Shown in pieces: positions 1-11,310 of a DNA stretch of 64,000 nt; the stretch's first letter is position 1, and the number at the start of each line of letters is the position of its first letter. Source of the stretch: Bathymodiolus brooksi. Its lineage: Eukaryota > Mollusca > Bivalvia > Mytilida > Modiolidae. Below the pieces are notes generated by a model. That model was not told where the DNA came from and made no database searches. It saw only the letters and a list, made by a program, of their open reading frames with translations. The position numbers and the translations under genes were made by a program. The stretch covers positions 49,895,085 through 49,959,084 of the forward strand of contig OY804585.1 of the NCBI GenBank assembly GCA_963680875.1. Reading direction: 5' to 3'.

Positions 1-180
1 TTATTAATCGTGGGGTTCTAATTTTCGCTGATTTCGTGGTCCATTTAAACCACGAAAATAAAAATCCAACGAAATACAATTTTCCCATTGATGGTTGCCT
101 ATTATGTTTGAAACCACGAATTAAAGAACTCAGGAATCAATGCATTTAATAGAAAACACGGAATTTGGTGCTAACTAATA
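1..180. repeat. Dispersed 'CCACGAA' repeat
   Basis: AT-rich sequence with recurring ccacgaa, aacgaa and tcgtgg motifs, repeated at 14836-15015 as part of the segmental duplication. Sequence of this style is, from memory, widespread in bivalve genomes. It has no coding potential. Confidence 0.5.
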
Positions 181-274
181 AAAGTACTTTCACAGTATAT
201 ATATAAATATATCAAGCCTGAGATTAAAGCTTCTGGTTACGTAGTACACATTTGATAAATCCTTACTTATTAGT

Positions 275-430
275 GGGATTCGTGTTACTGGATCTTTACC
301 TTTATATGTATGTTTTGTTGATCGTTGTTTGTCCTTTTGTCCTTTTTCTTTTAGCCATTGTGATTGTCTGTTCTTCTTCGATATACGGATTCTGATTGCC
401 CCTTTGGTATCTTCAAACTCTTCTTATTAC
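275..430 (+). repeat. Dispersed element R1 (single copy of the core that forms the 59-bp satellite)
   Basis: The sequence runs from a gttactggatctttac-like segment through 'gatcgttgtttgtcctttt', 'ggccattgtg', 'cttcttcgatatacgg' and 'cctttggtatcttcaaac'. The same order appears at 15105-15265, 14355-14530 and 36265-36425, and diverged at 12570-12700. It is reverse-oriented at 14083-14310 and 36835-37060. The last ~60 bases are the monomer of the satellite at 37.5-44.2 kb. I do not know which transposon class it belongs to. Confidence 0.75.
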
Positions 431-433
431 AGT

Positions 434-441
434 ACAACAGA
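434..441 (+). other. Empty target site of the 10.1-kb transposon
   Basis: The octamer acaacaga occurs once here. In copy B it occurs on both sides of the 10.1-kb insert (15269-15276 and 25391-25398). This makes copy A the pre-insertion allele in paralogous form. Confidence 0.92.
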
Positions 442-1309
442 GCAATTCAGCAAGTAGGTACACATACCTTTGTTCAATTGGCAGATCATCGATCTGTTGA
501 AAAAAAAACTCTCAGCAAACTTGACAAATATATCGTTAGCAATATCCTTTTCAACTTATTTAATGTACGATGGTTTTTTTGGGTTTTGTTATTAACGAAG
601 TAAGTTTTCTTTCAATTCAAAGCAAGCTAAATGTTCTGTTGATGTTGATTACCAGCACTGTTTAAACTTCCTTTTCATCCATATATTTGCGTATGCGTGT
701 ACCATCTGCTCGAAAATGCTGACGTCTTATGCCGAAATTGTCTTTCTGTTTCAATTCCTGGAGACATGGTATTGTGAAAACGTGTATTAAAGCATATACG
801 TGGTAATCTCAAAATAAATATATATTGCAATACTGTCTTACAATAATGATCTATATTAGGCATATGTTTTTTTACTAATAACGTCAAATTAGAATAAAAT
901 CGATTTTTTACGTCTAATATTGCTTTATATTCAAGCAAAGTCATTCTCTATATCATCAGTAAAAAACGTCATTACACGATCAGAGCGTTGATTTGGTGCG
1001 AATATAACCAATCAATCATCGCTCAGTAGGATCACATAGCACATATTGAATATTGACATAAAACGGATAAAAATGTAAAAAAAAATCATTTCTAGCAGAT
1101 GTTTATCTTATATCGCAGATACCAATATTAAAACACCATTCATCAATAAAGAAAAGACAAACGCATGGCAAAAGGAAAAAAAAGAAACAGATAAACAATA
1201 ATTAACATGGGCAAACACAGAAAACTAAAGCTGACCAAAACGGTCCCCTTTAAAAACTGGCGTGAGTAGTATATCAGCAGAGCTAAAGTCGCATTGGAGG
1301 TGGAGCGAG

Positions 1310-1530
1310 ATGGAGCTATCGGAAGTGACGTCATCGGAAGTCACCGGAAATCACGTGACCGGAACTGGAAGTCATGTGACCGGAATTGATCGCGTGCGCA
1401 TGTGCAACCGGTTCCCGCACTTTTTTCTTACTATAGTAGTAGTACAAAATGTGACATCGAAGGGGTTCCCTTGGAATTGTGGGGTGCGCGCATGCGCAAC
1501 CGGAAGTTGCGCAATATCCGCTTGGAAGGG
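1310..1530. promoter_or_regulatory. Cluster of CRE, E-box and ETS-like sites within a repeat
   Basis: A GC-richer island in AT-rich DNA. TGACGTCA (CREB/ATF palindrome) is at 1326-1333 and TCACGTGA (E-box palindrome) at 1351-1358. Several CCGGAA/GGAAGT (ETS-like) words and gcgcatgcgc words also occur. The same composition appears at 26267-26550 and inverted at 30775-31090. Whether it acts as a promoter is inference; no downstream gene is evident. Confidence 0.5.
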
Positions 1531-3659
1531 TGGACATGAAAAAAATGTATTAAGAACCCGAATCGCATCGTCAAAAATGTTAACAAAAACAAAACAAAAG
1601 TATACGATAAATCATCGTAAAGCCGTAAACGAAATGAAAAATTTTCGACAAAACCTTAAACGAAAAGGAAAACACGTCGTTAAATGTGTAACAAAGTCAA
1701 ATATCGTCGCACAGTTAAATAAGATTTGATTAAACTAGGGCAAAAAGAACATAAAGATGTAAATGAAATGTCAATTGTATTTATCTGACATCGAGACTAT
1801 TAAAGTTGGCTTTTTGAAAGTGTTTTTTCTTTTTGTTGTTGTTGATAGATATCTATAGGCATTAAAACGTGAATTCCAGTTTATTTATCCCATTAGAGAA
1901 AAAAAACAACATGTAATAATAAGAATGTCTTATTTACTCTAAAAACATTAAACTTTTCCGTTCTCCTTATGATGGGTTAATACATATAGTTATAATTTCT
2001 CTGTACTTATGCAATTTTGCTCATGAGGATAAATAAATATAAATAAATTATCAATTTATCATATAATGGAAAATGCAGCTGCATGGTCGGTGGATTTCTT
2101 AATGATTGTACTATATTTTTGCGAATGAATCAATCAATAACTACCATAGAATAGAATATAAAAGGTATAATAATTGTCAATTGCCTGCAAATAAATGGAT
2201 CAGTGAATTCAGATGTAAACTATTTTACCTGCCCACCCTAAATTAAAAACGCAGGTTCCAGTATCACACCCTGATTTGTCCACGATCAATTGGAAGTAGG
2301 AAATTTATCATTTTAATTTTGTTTTTGTTAAAGATTATTAATAGATGTATGAATATGAGTGTTGTTATTGTTCCTCCTTCCATATTTAGGATTTAAATAT
2401 GAAATCTGAAATTTACCATGTTATTTTAATTTTAAAAAATATTGAATAGCACCACATTTTATTTTTCTTGAAAATGGCAAAAAAAAACTGACCCGGCAGC
2501 TAAAGATTGACCTGGCAGTGTTAGGAATTGTGTTGAAGATAATTTTTGAAGGTGAAGAAAACAAGTGTGACGGTAAAGACATTTTGGTTTATATTAACAA
2601 CTACCACCATAAATCAGATGCATGAGGCTGAATATCACACTTTTAACTGTGTTCATGGGACAAACATCCCAGAGTAAATAAAAGAAATATTTTATATAAA
2701 AAATATATAAATCTTTGAGTATATTATTTTTTAATGTTTACTGTATATGAAACAACATTTGTTTGAAGATTTGATTCCTGCTATGGCACACTGCCTTTGG
2801 TTTTACAAACTCAACCATTTTCGTCCATATTTTAACATAAGGAATGTCTGTTTCAGTGTCAGACGTGGTTTTCCTGTTGTAAAATACGCTAAAATTTTCA
2901 ACATCCTTTACCTCTTATCGATTACTATCCAGCTCCGTTGTACCTTTTTTTACCATGCAGAACATGTTTATTTTACTGACCTGCGTAAGGAATGTCAATG
3001 GTTACTCGTAATATGTTGGAAAAACAATGGTAGAACTTGAAAGCCAATGCCATTTTAAATCATTTGATCACGTGATATATGCTTACGGTTCCAGCCATAT
3101 ACATAGCCTGTGTTACATGGATTCCACATCCCATGAAAATACAGCATTTTTCTATAAACCATAACATTATATATTTTCTTATTAGTTTTATTATTATATA
3201 TGATATATAAAGTACATTACAATAGTGATAGCTAACCTATATACTACTATACAAAACAAATATAGAGTACGAAGTGACGACCGGAACAGTACAAACATGT
3301 GTCGTGGTATTTATTTATGTTCAATGAGTTAAGGCGAGAGGAATTTGTTCGTTTTGTTGATCTTGGTGACCATCACTGTTTAAACTTTTTTTCCATTAGG
3401 TAGTAAGTGATCGTGTTTAGAAGTTTCTTATGAAATAGTATTATATACTTTAAATTTTCAAATGGGGCAGACGTACCACTATATCTTATATACTAGAATG
3501 GGTCGCGTAGAAACGTGTACACGAAAATCTTCTGTGATTAAGTGTGTACCAATAAAATGAAAAACAAAAAAGCCTCACTGTCAGGACAATTCTAAATATC
3601 AAATATCATTGAAAGAGGCAAAGTCGATACCTCTAACACACAAATATATGACCGCTCAC

Positions 3660-3935
3660 ATTCCCCCTCCCCTACTGTTCTCAATTTATTTGAACGATTT
3701 GCAAGATTTTTTAGAAGGGCTAAATATAAAAGGAATTGATTTAATCAGTCGAGACATTGAAAATGAGCTAATGGTATATTTTTAAAATATTGATACTTTT
3801 ATATGCAGATGATACAATTTTGTTATCAGAATCTAGTGACTAATACAAATTATGTTAAATGAATTTTCTATATATTGTAAAAAATGGAAGTTAAAAATTA
3901 ATGTTCAGAAAACTAAGATTTCAATGTTTGTCATC
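3660..3935 (+). pseudogene. LINE reverse-transcriptase fragment
   Basis: Translated in pieces, this reads like the palm domain of a non-LTR retrotransposon polymerase. The first frame, from about 3669, gives LLFSIYLNDLQDFLEGL. A stop follows at about 3783. Another frame then gives LLYADDTILLSES, which contains the catalytic YADD. After a further stop and shift, a third frame gives a CKKWKLKINVQKTK segment typical of the region after the palm. Only about 90 residues of a protein normally near 1000 residues remain, with at least two frame breaks. It abuts the end of segmental duplication copy A. The clade cannot be assigned from this length. Confidence 0.85.
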
Positions 3936-4430
3936 ATTCTTCTACACTGTGTTAAATGGAAATTTCATCGGTTAATACAGTATGAAATTAAATTATAGCA
4001 AGTATTGAAACTCATATCAAGGACATAGACATGATAATATACAGAGTCAAGCTATCAGGTGGAAATTGTATCTCAATACAAAACTTACTAAATGGTAAAA
4101 CAAGAACGTTTACAATAAAACTGCTACATAATTAACCTGATGCTGTGGAAAAATAAGGTTATCATGTCATAATGCTACATGTATAGTACCATGAATGAAA
4201 TTGCAATCGTAGAAATGCATGTGACTTTTTAAAATATATTCCAAAATGAACAAAATATTTGATTCTATTTCAAATGTCATTACCGTTACTTTAAGGTAAA
4301 TTATCCTTAATTTTGGAAAATATTATGATTAGAAGCATGAGAATAACTTGCGCTCTCATATAGCAAAAAGCTCAATCGCAATGTTGGTACTACATTTCTA
4401 TGTTAAATTTCGTTGTATATTTATATACCT

Positions 4431-4524
4431 TATCAGTCTAGAGATGTTATATAAGGCGTCAGCCGAACCGTTTAGCAAAACCACTGCCCTTTAAAACGGG
4501 ATGTATAACATCTCGATACTGATA
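4431..4524. mobile_element. Small foldback/MITE-like hairpin
   Basis: The 21-nt arms at 4431-4451 and 4504-4524 are inverted repeats with two mismatches (tatcagt..gagatgttata). They enclose about 52 bases. The segment lies in a stretch absent from the paralogous D2 block, so it probably arrived as part of an insertion, but the exact ends and target duplication are not clear. Confidence 0.4.
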
Positions 4525-4823
4525 GCATTTTTATCTGAATGTTCTAACATTAATAAGCATGTCCTTATTAAAGGAAAAACATAAATACGTGTATCTTTGG
4601 AAAAAGGTTACAGAGAGCGATTACTGATTTTCTGTGTCGTATGAAATACACAAGACGGCTTCCATGAAGTGTTAGAAGTACTTTTTTAGCCAATCAAAAT
4701 TTTACTTGGCACAAGAACAACAGATAATGTTGATTGATTGCTATTCAACATCATATGGCAGCTATAAACACGAGAAAAACAAATATATGTTTGTGGTCAA
4801 TGATGAGTTGGGGTAATATGTAA

Positions 4824-5113
4824 GGGACCGACCATTTAACTTGAAGGGGGGGGGGGGGGGGGGGTTATGGTTTTTTGTTTCGTTCGGAAATTTTTTTTCG
4901 GACAACACAAGAGTTAGAATATTTTTTTTTGTCGCACAAAGCGTGAATTTTATTTCCAGATTTTAACATTAGGTTATATGACAAAGACTCTGAATCAGAT
5001 TATTTTTTTTTCCTCCACCAAAATCAGAATATTTTTTTCAGCAACGTTGGGAATGAGAATATTTTTTTAGAAAAAAACCATAATCCCCCCCTTCAAGTTA
5101 AATGGTCGTTCCC
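4824..5113. mobile_element. 290-bp MITE with ~40-bp terminal inverted repeats and TAA target duplication
   Basis: The left end gggaccgaccatttaacttg and the inverse of the right end gggaacgaccatttaacttg match apart from one base. The match continues through a G-run and 'attatggttttttt'. TAA flanks both ends (4821-4823 and 5114-5116). The paralogous D2 block has an uninterrupted 'atatgtaattgttcg' near 7620-7634, the precise empty site with one TAA. The interior is A/T-rich with no coding capacity. A 3-bp TAA/TTA target is typical of PIF/Harbinger elements; that assignment is inference. Confidence 0.92.
4846..4864 (+). repeat. Poly-G tract (19 G)
   Basis: Uninterrupted run of 19 G inside the left inverted repeat of the MITE. 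The right arm has only 7 C at the matching place, so the run expanded after insertion or is inflated by assembly error. Confidence 0.9.
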
Positions 5114-5254
5114 TAATTGTTCGTTTTATTGATATTCGTGGAATTGTTGGCCATCAGTGTTTAAAGTTTTTTTCATTATTAGCATATATGCAAAACAGTG
5201 GCCCTGTAATAGGTATAATAGGAGTCCGTGTTGTTCGTCTTTTTAGTTTTCTGT

Positions 5255-5557
5255 GGTTGATTGATTGATTGATTGATTGATTGGTTTTTTGGGTAGGGCT
5301 ATGATGTTTAAAGTCACTTTCAGCAATATTTCAGCTATATCATGGCGACCAGTTTTAGTGGTGGAGGAAGCCGGAGTACCCGGAGAGAACCACCGACCCT
5401 GGGCAAGCAACTGGTAAACGTTATCACTTGCGGCTGCGAGTCGAGTGCACCCTTTTTAGTAAATTACAAAGCTGGGCGCGAACCCACGCCGTATTGTTGA
5501 TAGGCTTATATGAACTGTTAGATCCAACGACTTAACTCATTGAGCCACACGGGCCTC
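5255..5557 (-). mobile_element. tRNA-derived SINE, full insertion with 11-bp target duplication
   Basis: tagttttctgt occurs at 5244-5254 and again at 5558-5568. The D2 block has a single copy at the corresponding place near 7758. The insert begins with a (TTGA)n run, the inverse of a (TCAA)n SINE tail. It continues with the inverse of the conserved SINE body ('ttaaagtcactttcagcaat', 'tttagtggtggagga') and ends with a tRNA-like head containing an inverse B-box-like 'gcgcgaaccca'. The same body recurs at 9140, 13050, 16750, 18150 and 47285. Confidence 0.92.
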
Positions 5558-7055
5558 TAGTTTTCTGTTGTGTTTTAATTATCATTGTTCTGTGTTTTGT
5601 GTTCCCTGTTCATTTTCGATTGTCCCTTCGGGATTTTCTAACGTTCATTGTCACACCAGTGTATTTCACATAGGATTCAATAACTACAATAAAGTCTTGA
5701 TTTTATGTCCATCAAATGAAGTTCTGATGTAAAACGTAACATTCAAAAACTATTAATGAACGATGTCACTTTACAATAAAAAGAACAGAAAATTCACACA
5801 CCATCTTAAGTTGACAAAATGATTCAGTGGCTAGTGGACAAATGCATATTATGGACTATGTATAAAGAAACGAGCTGTCTTCCGCATAAAAACGATGTTC
5901 GGTTCGTCTTTAACTCCAGTTGTTTGTAAGAGGGCTCATGTCTTATTTACGTTATTTGTGGCTTTCTTTCCCAAATAGTGGTGTCCAATACCTATTGTGT
6001 TGTGTGTTTGTTTTGTTTGTCTTCGTCTTGTGTACCCTATGTTGCCAGTTTCTCTGTGTTGTGTTTTGTTTGTCTTCGTCTTGTGTATCCTATGTTGCCA
6101 GTTTCTCTTGGGTGACAACTTTTCATTGCCCTTTCGGTATTCTCGTACGTTTTTTTTGGAAATATCCATAATGTGTTTTAAATAGTAAACGAAATTTTAG
6201 ACACGTTTTCGACAGAATAAGCCTATTTCTCCATTTTGTTAATTTATTGAGACCTTATGGAGGGGTGTCGTTGACAAAATTAAATAATTGTTAACTTATG
6301 TCATGTTCTGAGCAATTACTTAAATATTTGTATTATATTGATTTGTAAGATTATATTGAAAAGAAAAGGACTGGAAGTATATCAACAGTTCAGTTTTAAT
6401 GTAAACATCTTGATTTGTGTAATTTGTGAAATAAACAGGAATAAAGCGGATCTTCATTCCAAGCACGTCGTTCAACAATTTCTCATTTTCAATATATTGA
6501 ATGTTTTTTCCGGGATTTATATTGTGAAGTGAACAAATGTAATAATAGGAGAGGTAATACGGTTTGTATTTTTCAATATGCTGTACATATCAATGTCTGT
6601 AATTTAGATTATACCAACATCACATAAATGAGGTCACACTTTCAAGGTCATTGTTTTTATATATAGAAAAAATACTGCTATAGTGTTCCAGTGTGGTTAT
6701 TATTATATTCTACATGTATAACATATTTAATAAACAAAATGGTTTGCTAATGAACAGTGGTATTCTCTTACATTTATTATGTACATAAGTCCCCCATAAG
6801 AACAATAATAGTGATATGCATATTTATTAAAATGCAACTCATATACAAACCCGTCAATATTTAATGGACAATATATGGGTTGAGTGCAAAGCTAATACTG
6901 ACAACAATAAGAAAGAAAAATAACATATTAAGGGTAATATACAAATATTGATAGACGCAGATGAAAAAATTCTGATATGATATATCAATATAAAACAAAA
7001 TAGGCAATATCAATGTCAATGCTTAGATGGAACTACAATCACTATCATCAGTATG

Positions 7056-9138
7056 CTTGACATTATCTACTTCACCATGTTAAAGGGAAATCATATCGGT
7101 TAATACAGTAAGAAACTAAATTATCTAATGTATTGAAACTCTTGTCAAGAACATAGACATGATAATATACAGAATCAAGCTATCAGGTGGAAATTATATC
7201 TCAATACAAAACTTACTAAATGTTAAAAAAGAACGTTTACAATAAAACTGCTACATATTTAACCTAGCTGATGCTGTGGAAAAAATAAGCTTATTATGTC
7301 ATAATGATACATGTATAGTATCTTAATGAAATTACAATCGTAGAAATGTATGACTTTTTAAAATATATTCCAAAATGAACTAAATATTTGATCCTATTTC
7401 AAATGTCATTAGCGTTACATTAAGGTAAATTATCCTTAATTTTGGAAAATATTATGAATAAATTGCATTCTCATATAACAAAAAGCTCAATCGCAATGTT
7501 GGTCTAAATTTCTATGTTAAATTTCGATATATATTGCTGATTGATTGCTATTCAACATCATATGGGCAGCCAAAAACACGAGAACAACAAAGATATGTTT
7601 GTGGTCAATGAGTTGGGGTGATATGTAATTGTTCGTTTTATTGGTATTTGTTGAAATGTTGACCATCAGTGTTTAAAGTTTCTTTTCATCATTAGCATAT
7701 ATGCAAAACAGTGGCCCTGTAATAGGTATATTTTGAGTCCGTGTTGTTCGTCTTTTTAGTTTTCTGTTGTGTTTTAATTATCATTGTTCTCTGTGTTGTG
7801 TGTTCCCAATGTGACCTGTATCACTGAATTGTTCATTTTCGATTGTCTCTTCGGGTTTTTCTAACGTTTATTGTCACACCAGTGTACAAACTGGAACCAG
7901 TACAATGTCAATATGAAATATATTACATATAAACTAAGACTAGTTTTACATTTCACATAATTGAAATCTCTTTAGTGCCGTAAAGATAATCTCGACATGT
8001 ACAAAATGTTGTATTCACATAAGATTCAGTAACTACTATAAAGTCTTAATTTTATGTCCATCAAATGGAGTTCTGATGTAAAACGTAACATTCAAAAACT
8101 ATTAATGAACGATGTGTAATGTAGATGTCACTTGACAATAAAAAAAAACAGAAAATTCACACAACATCTTAAGATGACAAGATGATTCAGTGGCTGGTGG
8201 ACAAATGTATATTAAGGACTATGTATAAAGAAACGATCTGTCTTCCGCATCAAAACGATGTTCGATTCGTCTTTACCACCAGTTGTTTGTAAGAGGGAGC
8301 ATGTCTTATTTACGCTATTTGTGGTTATCTTTTCCGAATAGCAGTGTCCAATACATATTGTGTTGTGTTTTTGTTTTCCTCTTGTGTACCCTATGTTTCC
8401 AGTTTCTCTTGGATGACAACTTTTTATTGCCCTTTCGGTATTCTTTAGCCTTTCTTTGCAAATATTCATAATGTGTTTTAAATAGTTAGCGAAATTTAGA
8501 CACGTTTTCGGTAGAATAAGCCTATTTTTGTTTGATCTTTTCCGAGTTAGGACAGTTTTCCACAGTACAAGCTTGAATTGGATACCAATTTTGTCTTAAA
8601 TAGTAATTCGTTCTCCATGTTCTCCATTTTGTTATTTTGTTGAAAAATTATGGAGGGGTGTCGTTGACAAAATTGAATAATTGTTAACTTATGTCATGTT
8701 CTGAGCAATTACTTAAATTAATATTTGCATTATATTGAGTTGTAAGATTATATTGAAAACAAAAGGAATGGAAGTATGTCAACAGTTCATTTTTAACGTA
8801 ATTGATTTGTGGAATTTGTGAAATAAACAGGAATAAAGCAGATCTTCATTCCAAGCACGTGGCTTAAAAATTTCTTATTTTCAATATATTGAATTCTTTT
8901 TCCGGGATTAATGTTGTGAAGTGAACAAATGTAATAATAGGAGAGGTAATACGGTTTGTATTTTTCATTATGCTTTACATATCAATGTCTGTGATTTAGA
9001 TTATACCAACATCACATAAATGAGGTCCCACTTTCAAGGTCTATATTTTTATATATGGGGAAAACAAACATGCTATAGTGTATCCGGGTAGTGATTATTA
9101 TATTCTACATTCATAAAGTTTTTGATAACGAAAATGGT
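7056..9138. repeat. Tandem block D2 (diverged duplicate of 3936-6755)
   Basis: Collinear with D1 but without the MITE and the SINE, so it acts as the empty-site reference for both. It keeps ~130 bp around 7882-8015 and ~95 bp around 8527-8620 that D1 lost. Similarity stops where a plus-strand SINE begins near 9140. No gene is recognised. Confidence 0.85.
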
Positions 9139-9139
9139 C

Positions 9140-9430
9140 TGTGAGGTCGTCGAGCTCGTGACCGTATGGTAGTTGGATATACAACTACCTATGCAATCAG
9201 TGCATACCCCCCAATGTTGTGTTTTCGAATCCTGTTCCCATTGGGGTGTATATGATACAACAAGATGTGATAAATTTTGTCAGCGACTAGTGGCAGGTCG
9301 GTGGTTTTCTACATATATTCCGGTTTCCTCCATTATTAAAACTGGCGGCCATGCTATATCTGAAATACTGTTGAAAGTCACTTTAAACACCATAGCACTA
9401 CTCTACCTTAACTGTCTGTCAAAATACAGT
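9140..9430 (+). mobile_element. tRNA-derived SINE
   Basis: The head reads 'gaggtcgtcgagctcgtgac', followed by 'tggtagttggatatacaac' and a tRNA-like 'ttttcgaatcctg' (B-box-like). The body carries 'ggtggttttct', 'ccggtttcctcc', 'aaaactggcggcca', 'gaaatactgttgaaagt' and 'taaacaccat'. This is the same family as the SINE at 5255-5557 on the other strand. An open frame across it is incidental. Confidence 0.8.
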
Positions 9431-9509
9431 AGATGTTTTCCTATTTAAATGTTCGCGCAGATAATGTAATCTCTTAAGCTAAGGATCGTCGTGGGCTCGA
9501 TTGTATTGC

Positions 9510-9700
9510 ATGTTAGATTTTCACCAGTGTTTAACGCAACTAAAGTAGTGAGTTTATTTTTCACTGTTTGCTACGTCTACTCGAAAGCGAAATAGCATTG
9601 GATTACGTCAGGTCGAAAACTCTGGTTCCTCCCATTAATGAAACTGAAATATATTTGAAAGTTGAATTAGCCTCTTATAACCCCAACCCAATCCTTTTAA
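9510..9700 (+). mobile_element. Decayed SINE body
   Basis: Weak copy of the SINE body: 'aactctggttcctcccat', 'aatgaaactgaaatat', 'tttgaaagttgaatta', 'cctcttataacccc'. Head and ends are not recognisable. Confidence 0.5.
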
Positions 9701-9835
9701 TTAATGCATATCACAATGTTTTATAGCACTTTCTGTATAAACACTATGTCGGGATTGCATGATTAAACAATAGATGAACTATTGTAATAATTACTTTCAC
9801 CAGACATTTACGTCGTGAACCTTCCATTATAGCTT

Positions 9836-10130
9836 TAATTGACCTATATGTGACTCATTGTTATGATTATATTTACATGTATGTATTTTTGGGGTGAATC
9901 GTATAACATGTCTGTTTACCTTGACGTAATATATTTTTGGGGTGAATAGTACATGTATAACGTGTCTGTTTCCTTTGACGTAATATGGGTAGTTTTATGG
10001 CAATATTGATTACCTAAAAACCATGTGACTAATTGTTATAGTTACGTGTCTTTTTGGGGTAAATCATATAACGTGTCTTTTTCCGTTAACGTAATATGGA
10101 TATTTTTACGGCAATATTAATTAACTGAAA
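9836..10130 (+). repeat. Three imperfect tandem/interspersed copies of a ~50-bp unit
   Basis: The unit 'tttttggggtgaatcgtata' + 'acgtgtctgttt' + 'gacgtaatat' occurs at about 9884, 9932 and 10047. The flank 'gtgactcattgttat' is also repeated, at about 9850 and 10025. No coding capacity. Confidence 0.6.
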
Positions 10131-11310
10131 ATGCCAAACTCGTCTACAATATTGATGACATAATTGATGGGGATAAATTGTCTGCTACTTATTTAGTAAA
10201 TAGCTTTCAACTAATCGTAATGGTTGTGTCTAAGCATAGCGTCTTTGTTGAAGTGATGCGTTTATGGTTTTATAAAACATATTAGTAGTTACTTGACATA
10301 ATGGAATATTATGTTTCGGAATTAGATTATAGGTGACCTTATTCGATTTTGTCTATCCTGTTTAAGAACTTTGGCTTACGTGTTACCAAAGAGTTTAACA
10401 TTATTTGGTTTTCCAATCTTTCGACTTTGAGTGTACCTGAGGTTACTCCAGAAACACGTCGTGCGCACTAAATTAGATGTCTATGCTTTCTTTGCGTTCG
10501 TAGGTCAATATAAAGTTACTAAAATATCTAAAACATTCCGAATTGTCGGCAGGTAAAGAGTCTACGACAAAACAACAAAAATAATTAGAACTTGTCATAT
10601 CTATGCTGTTACTTTTCATGTTATCAATATTACTTTAGAACTTAATATTCTAAAACACATATAATTATCTAAATAGCTTTGTTTTTGTTTTTCTCACAGT
10701 CGCAATATGTTTTAATAATACCACTGAATCTACTCTATAAAATATTCCAAGGCCTTTTACCATTGTACGACTTCTCAACTCTACTCAAAGACATGGTTTG
10801 TTGTTGTTGACATCGTCAGTTCACGTTTGATTTATTATATCTGATCAAGGAAACTCATAATACTTTTGTTTTGATTGTGATGATTTATGCTACATTTCAT
10901 ATCCTGATTTCATTGACAAGAAATCCATTCAATTGATATGAAATCCAGATCATCATTGCATCAATAATCCTATGTGAATTACTTCTGTTTTTCATGAATA
11001 GAAGGAGGATAAGATTTCTGGTTTGATAATCACAGCACTATTGAGATTTCAATTTTGTGAAATGTACAAGGAAGGCTTAGCATAGTATATGTAATAGATA
11101 TTTTCTCTCTCTCGTTCTAATGGGTCCCATATGTACATTTGTATGAAAAACTCATTATGCTATTAGCGAATTCCGTTTGGTTACAGATCTGTTTACGAGG
11201 CTGAAGATTTTAATACGTGGGTTATTTAGTAAATATGTTTCTATGATTGTATAGCTGTATTACCGACGCTACAACCAGACGTCGTTTGATTTTTGTAAAG
11301 ATTTAGGAGT
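10131..11310. other. Unassigned AT-rich DNA
   Basis: I see no gene, RNA or clear repeat here. Six-frame reading is broken everywhere by stops. Confidence 0.5.

Larger units (their letters stand above)
1..3675 (+). repeat. Segmental duplication, copy A (may extend left of the window)
   Basis: This stretch is repeated almost base for base at 14836-15276 plus 25391-28675. The second copy is the same sequence interrupted by a 10.1-kb transposon. Differences are a few substitutions and small indels, the largest being a 54-bp segment present at 26410-26463 and missing here near 1449. Two open frames (1262-1729 and 2747-3040) survive in both copies, but the changes between copies alter amino acids as readily as not, so I do not call them genes. 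The left boundary is cut by the window edge. The right boundary falls where a LINE fragment begins, around 3675. Confidence 0.93.
3936..6755. repeat. Tandem block D1 (diverged duplicate of 7056-9138)
   Basis: Long collinear similarity with 7056-9138. Examples are 'aatatattccaaaatgaac', 'gtccatcaaatg', 'catgtcttatttacg' and 'ggaggggtgtcgttgac', in the same order. D1 has extra sequence at 4430-4725, 4824-5113 (MITE) and 5255-5557 (SINE), plus a duplicated ~60-bp segment near 6000-6110. It lacks roughly 130 bp found at ~7882-8015 in D2 and ~95 bp found at ~8527-8620. It includes pieces of a dispersed element R2 ('ccctatgttgccagtttct', 'cctttcggtattctc') also seen at 11577-11985. No coding capacity is recognised. 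Confidence 0.85.

Noticed and set aside
1262..1729. 155-codon frame, matched by a 173-codon frame at 26219-26740
   Set aside because: The frames survive in both copies because the duplication is recent. The N-terminal half is the CRE/E-box repeat read through, an opposite-strand frame is equally open, and no domain is visible.
2747..3040. 97-codon frame conserved at 27759-28052
   Set aside because: Two changes between copies are both amino-acid changing, there is no recognisable domain, and conservation is explained by the segmental duplication.
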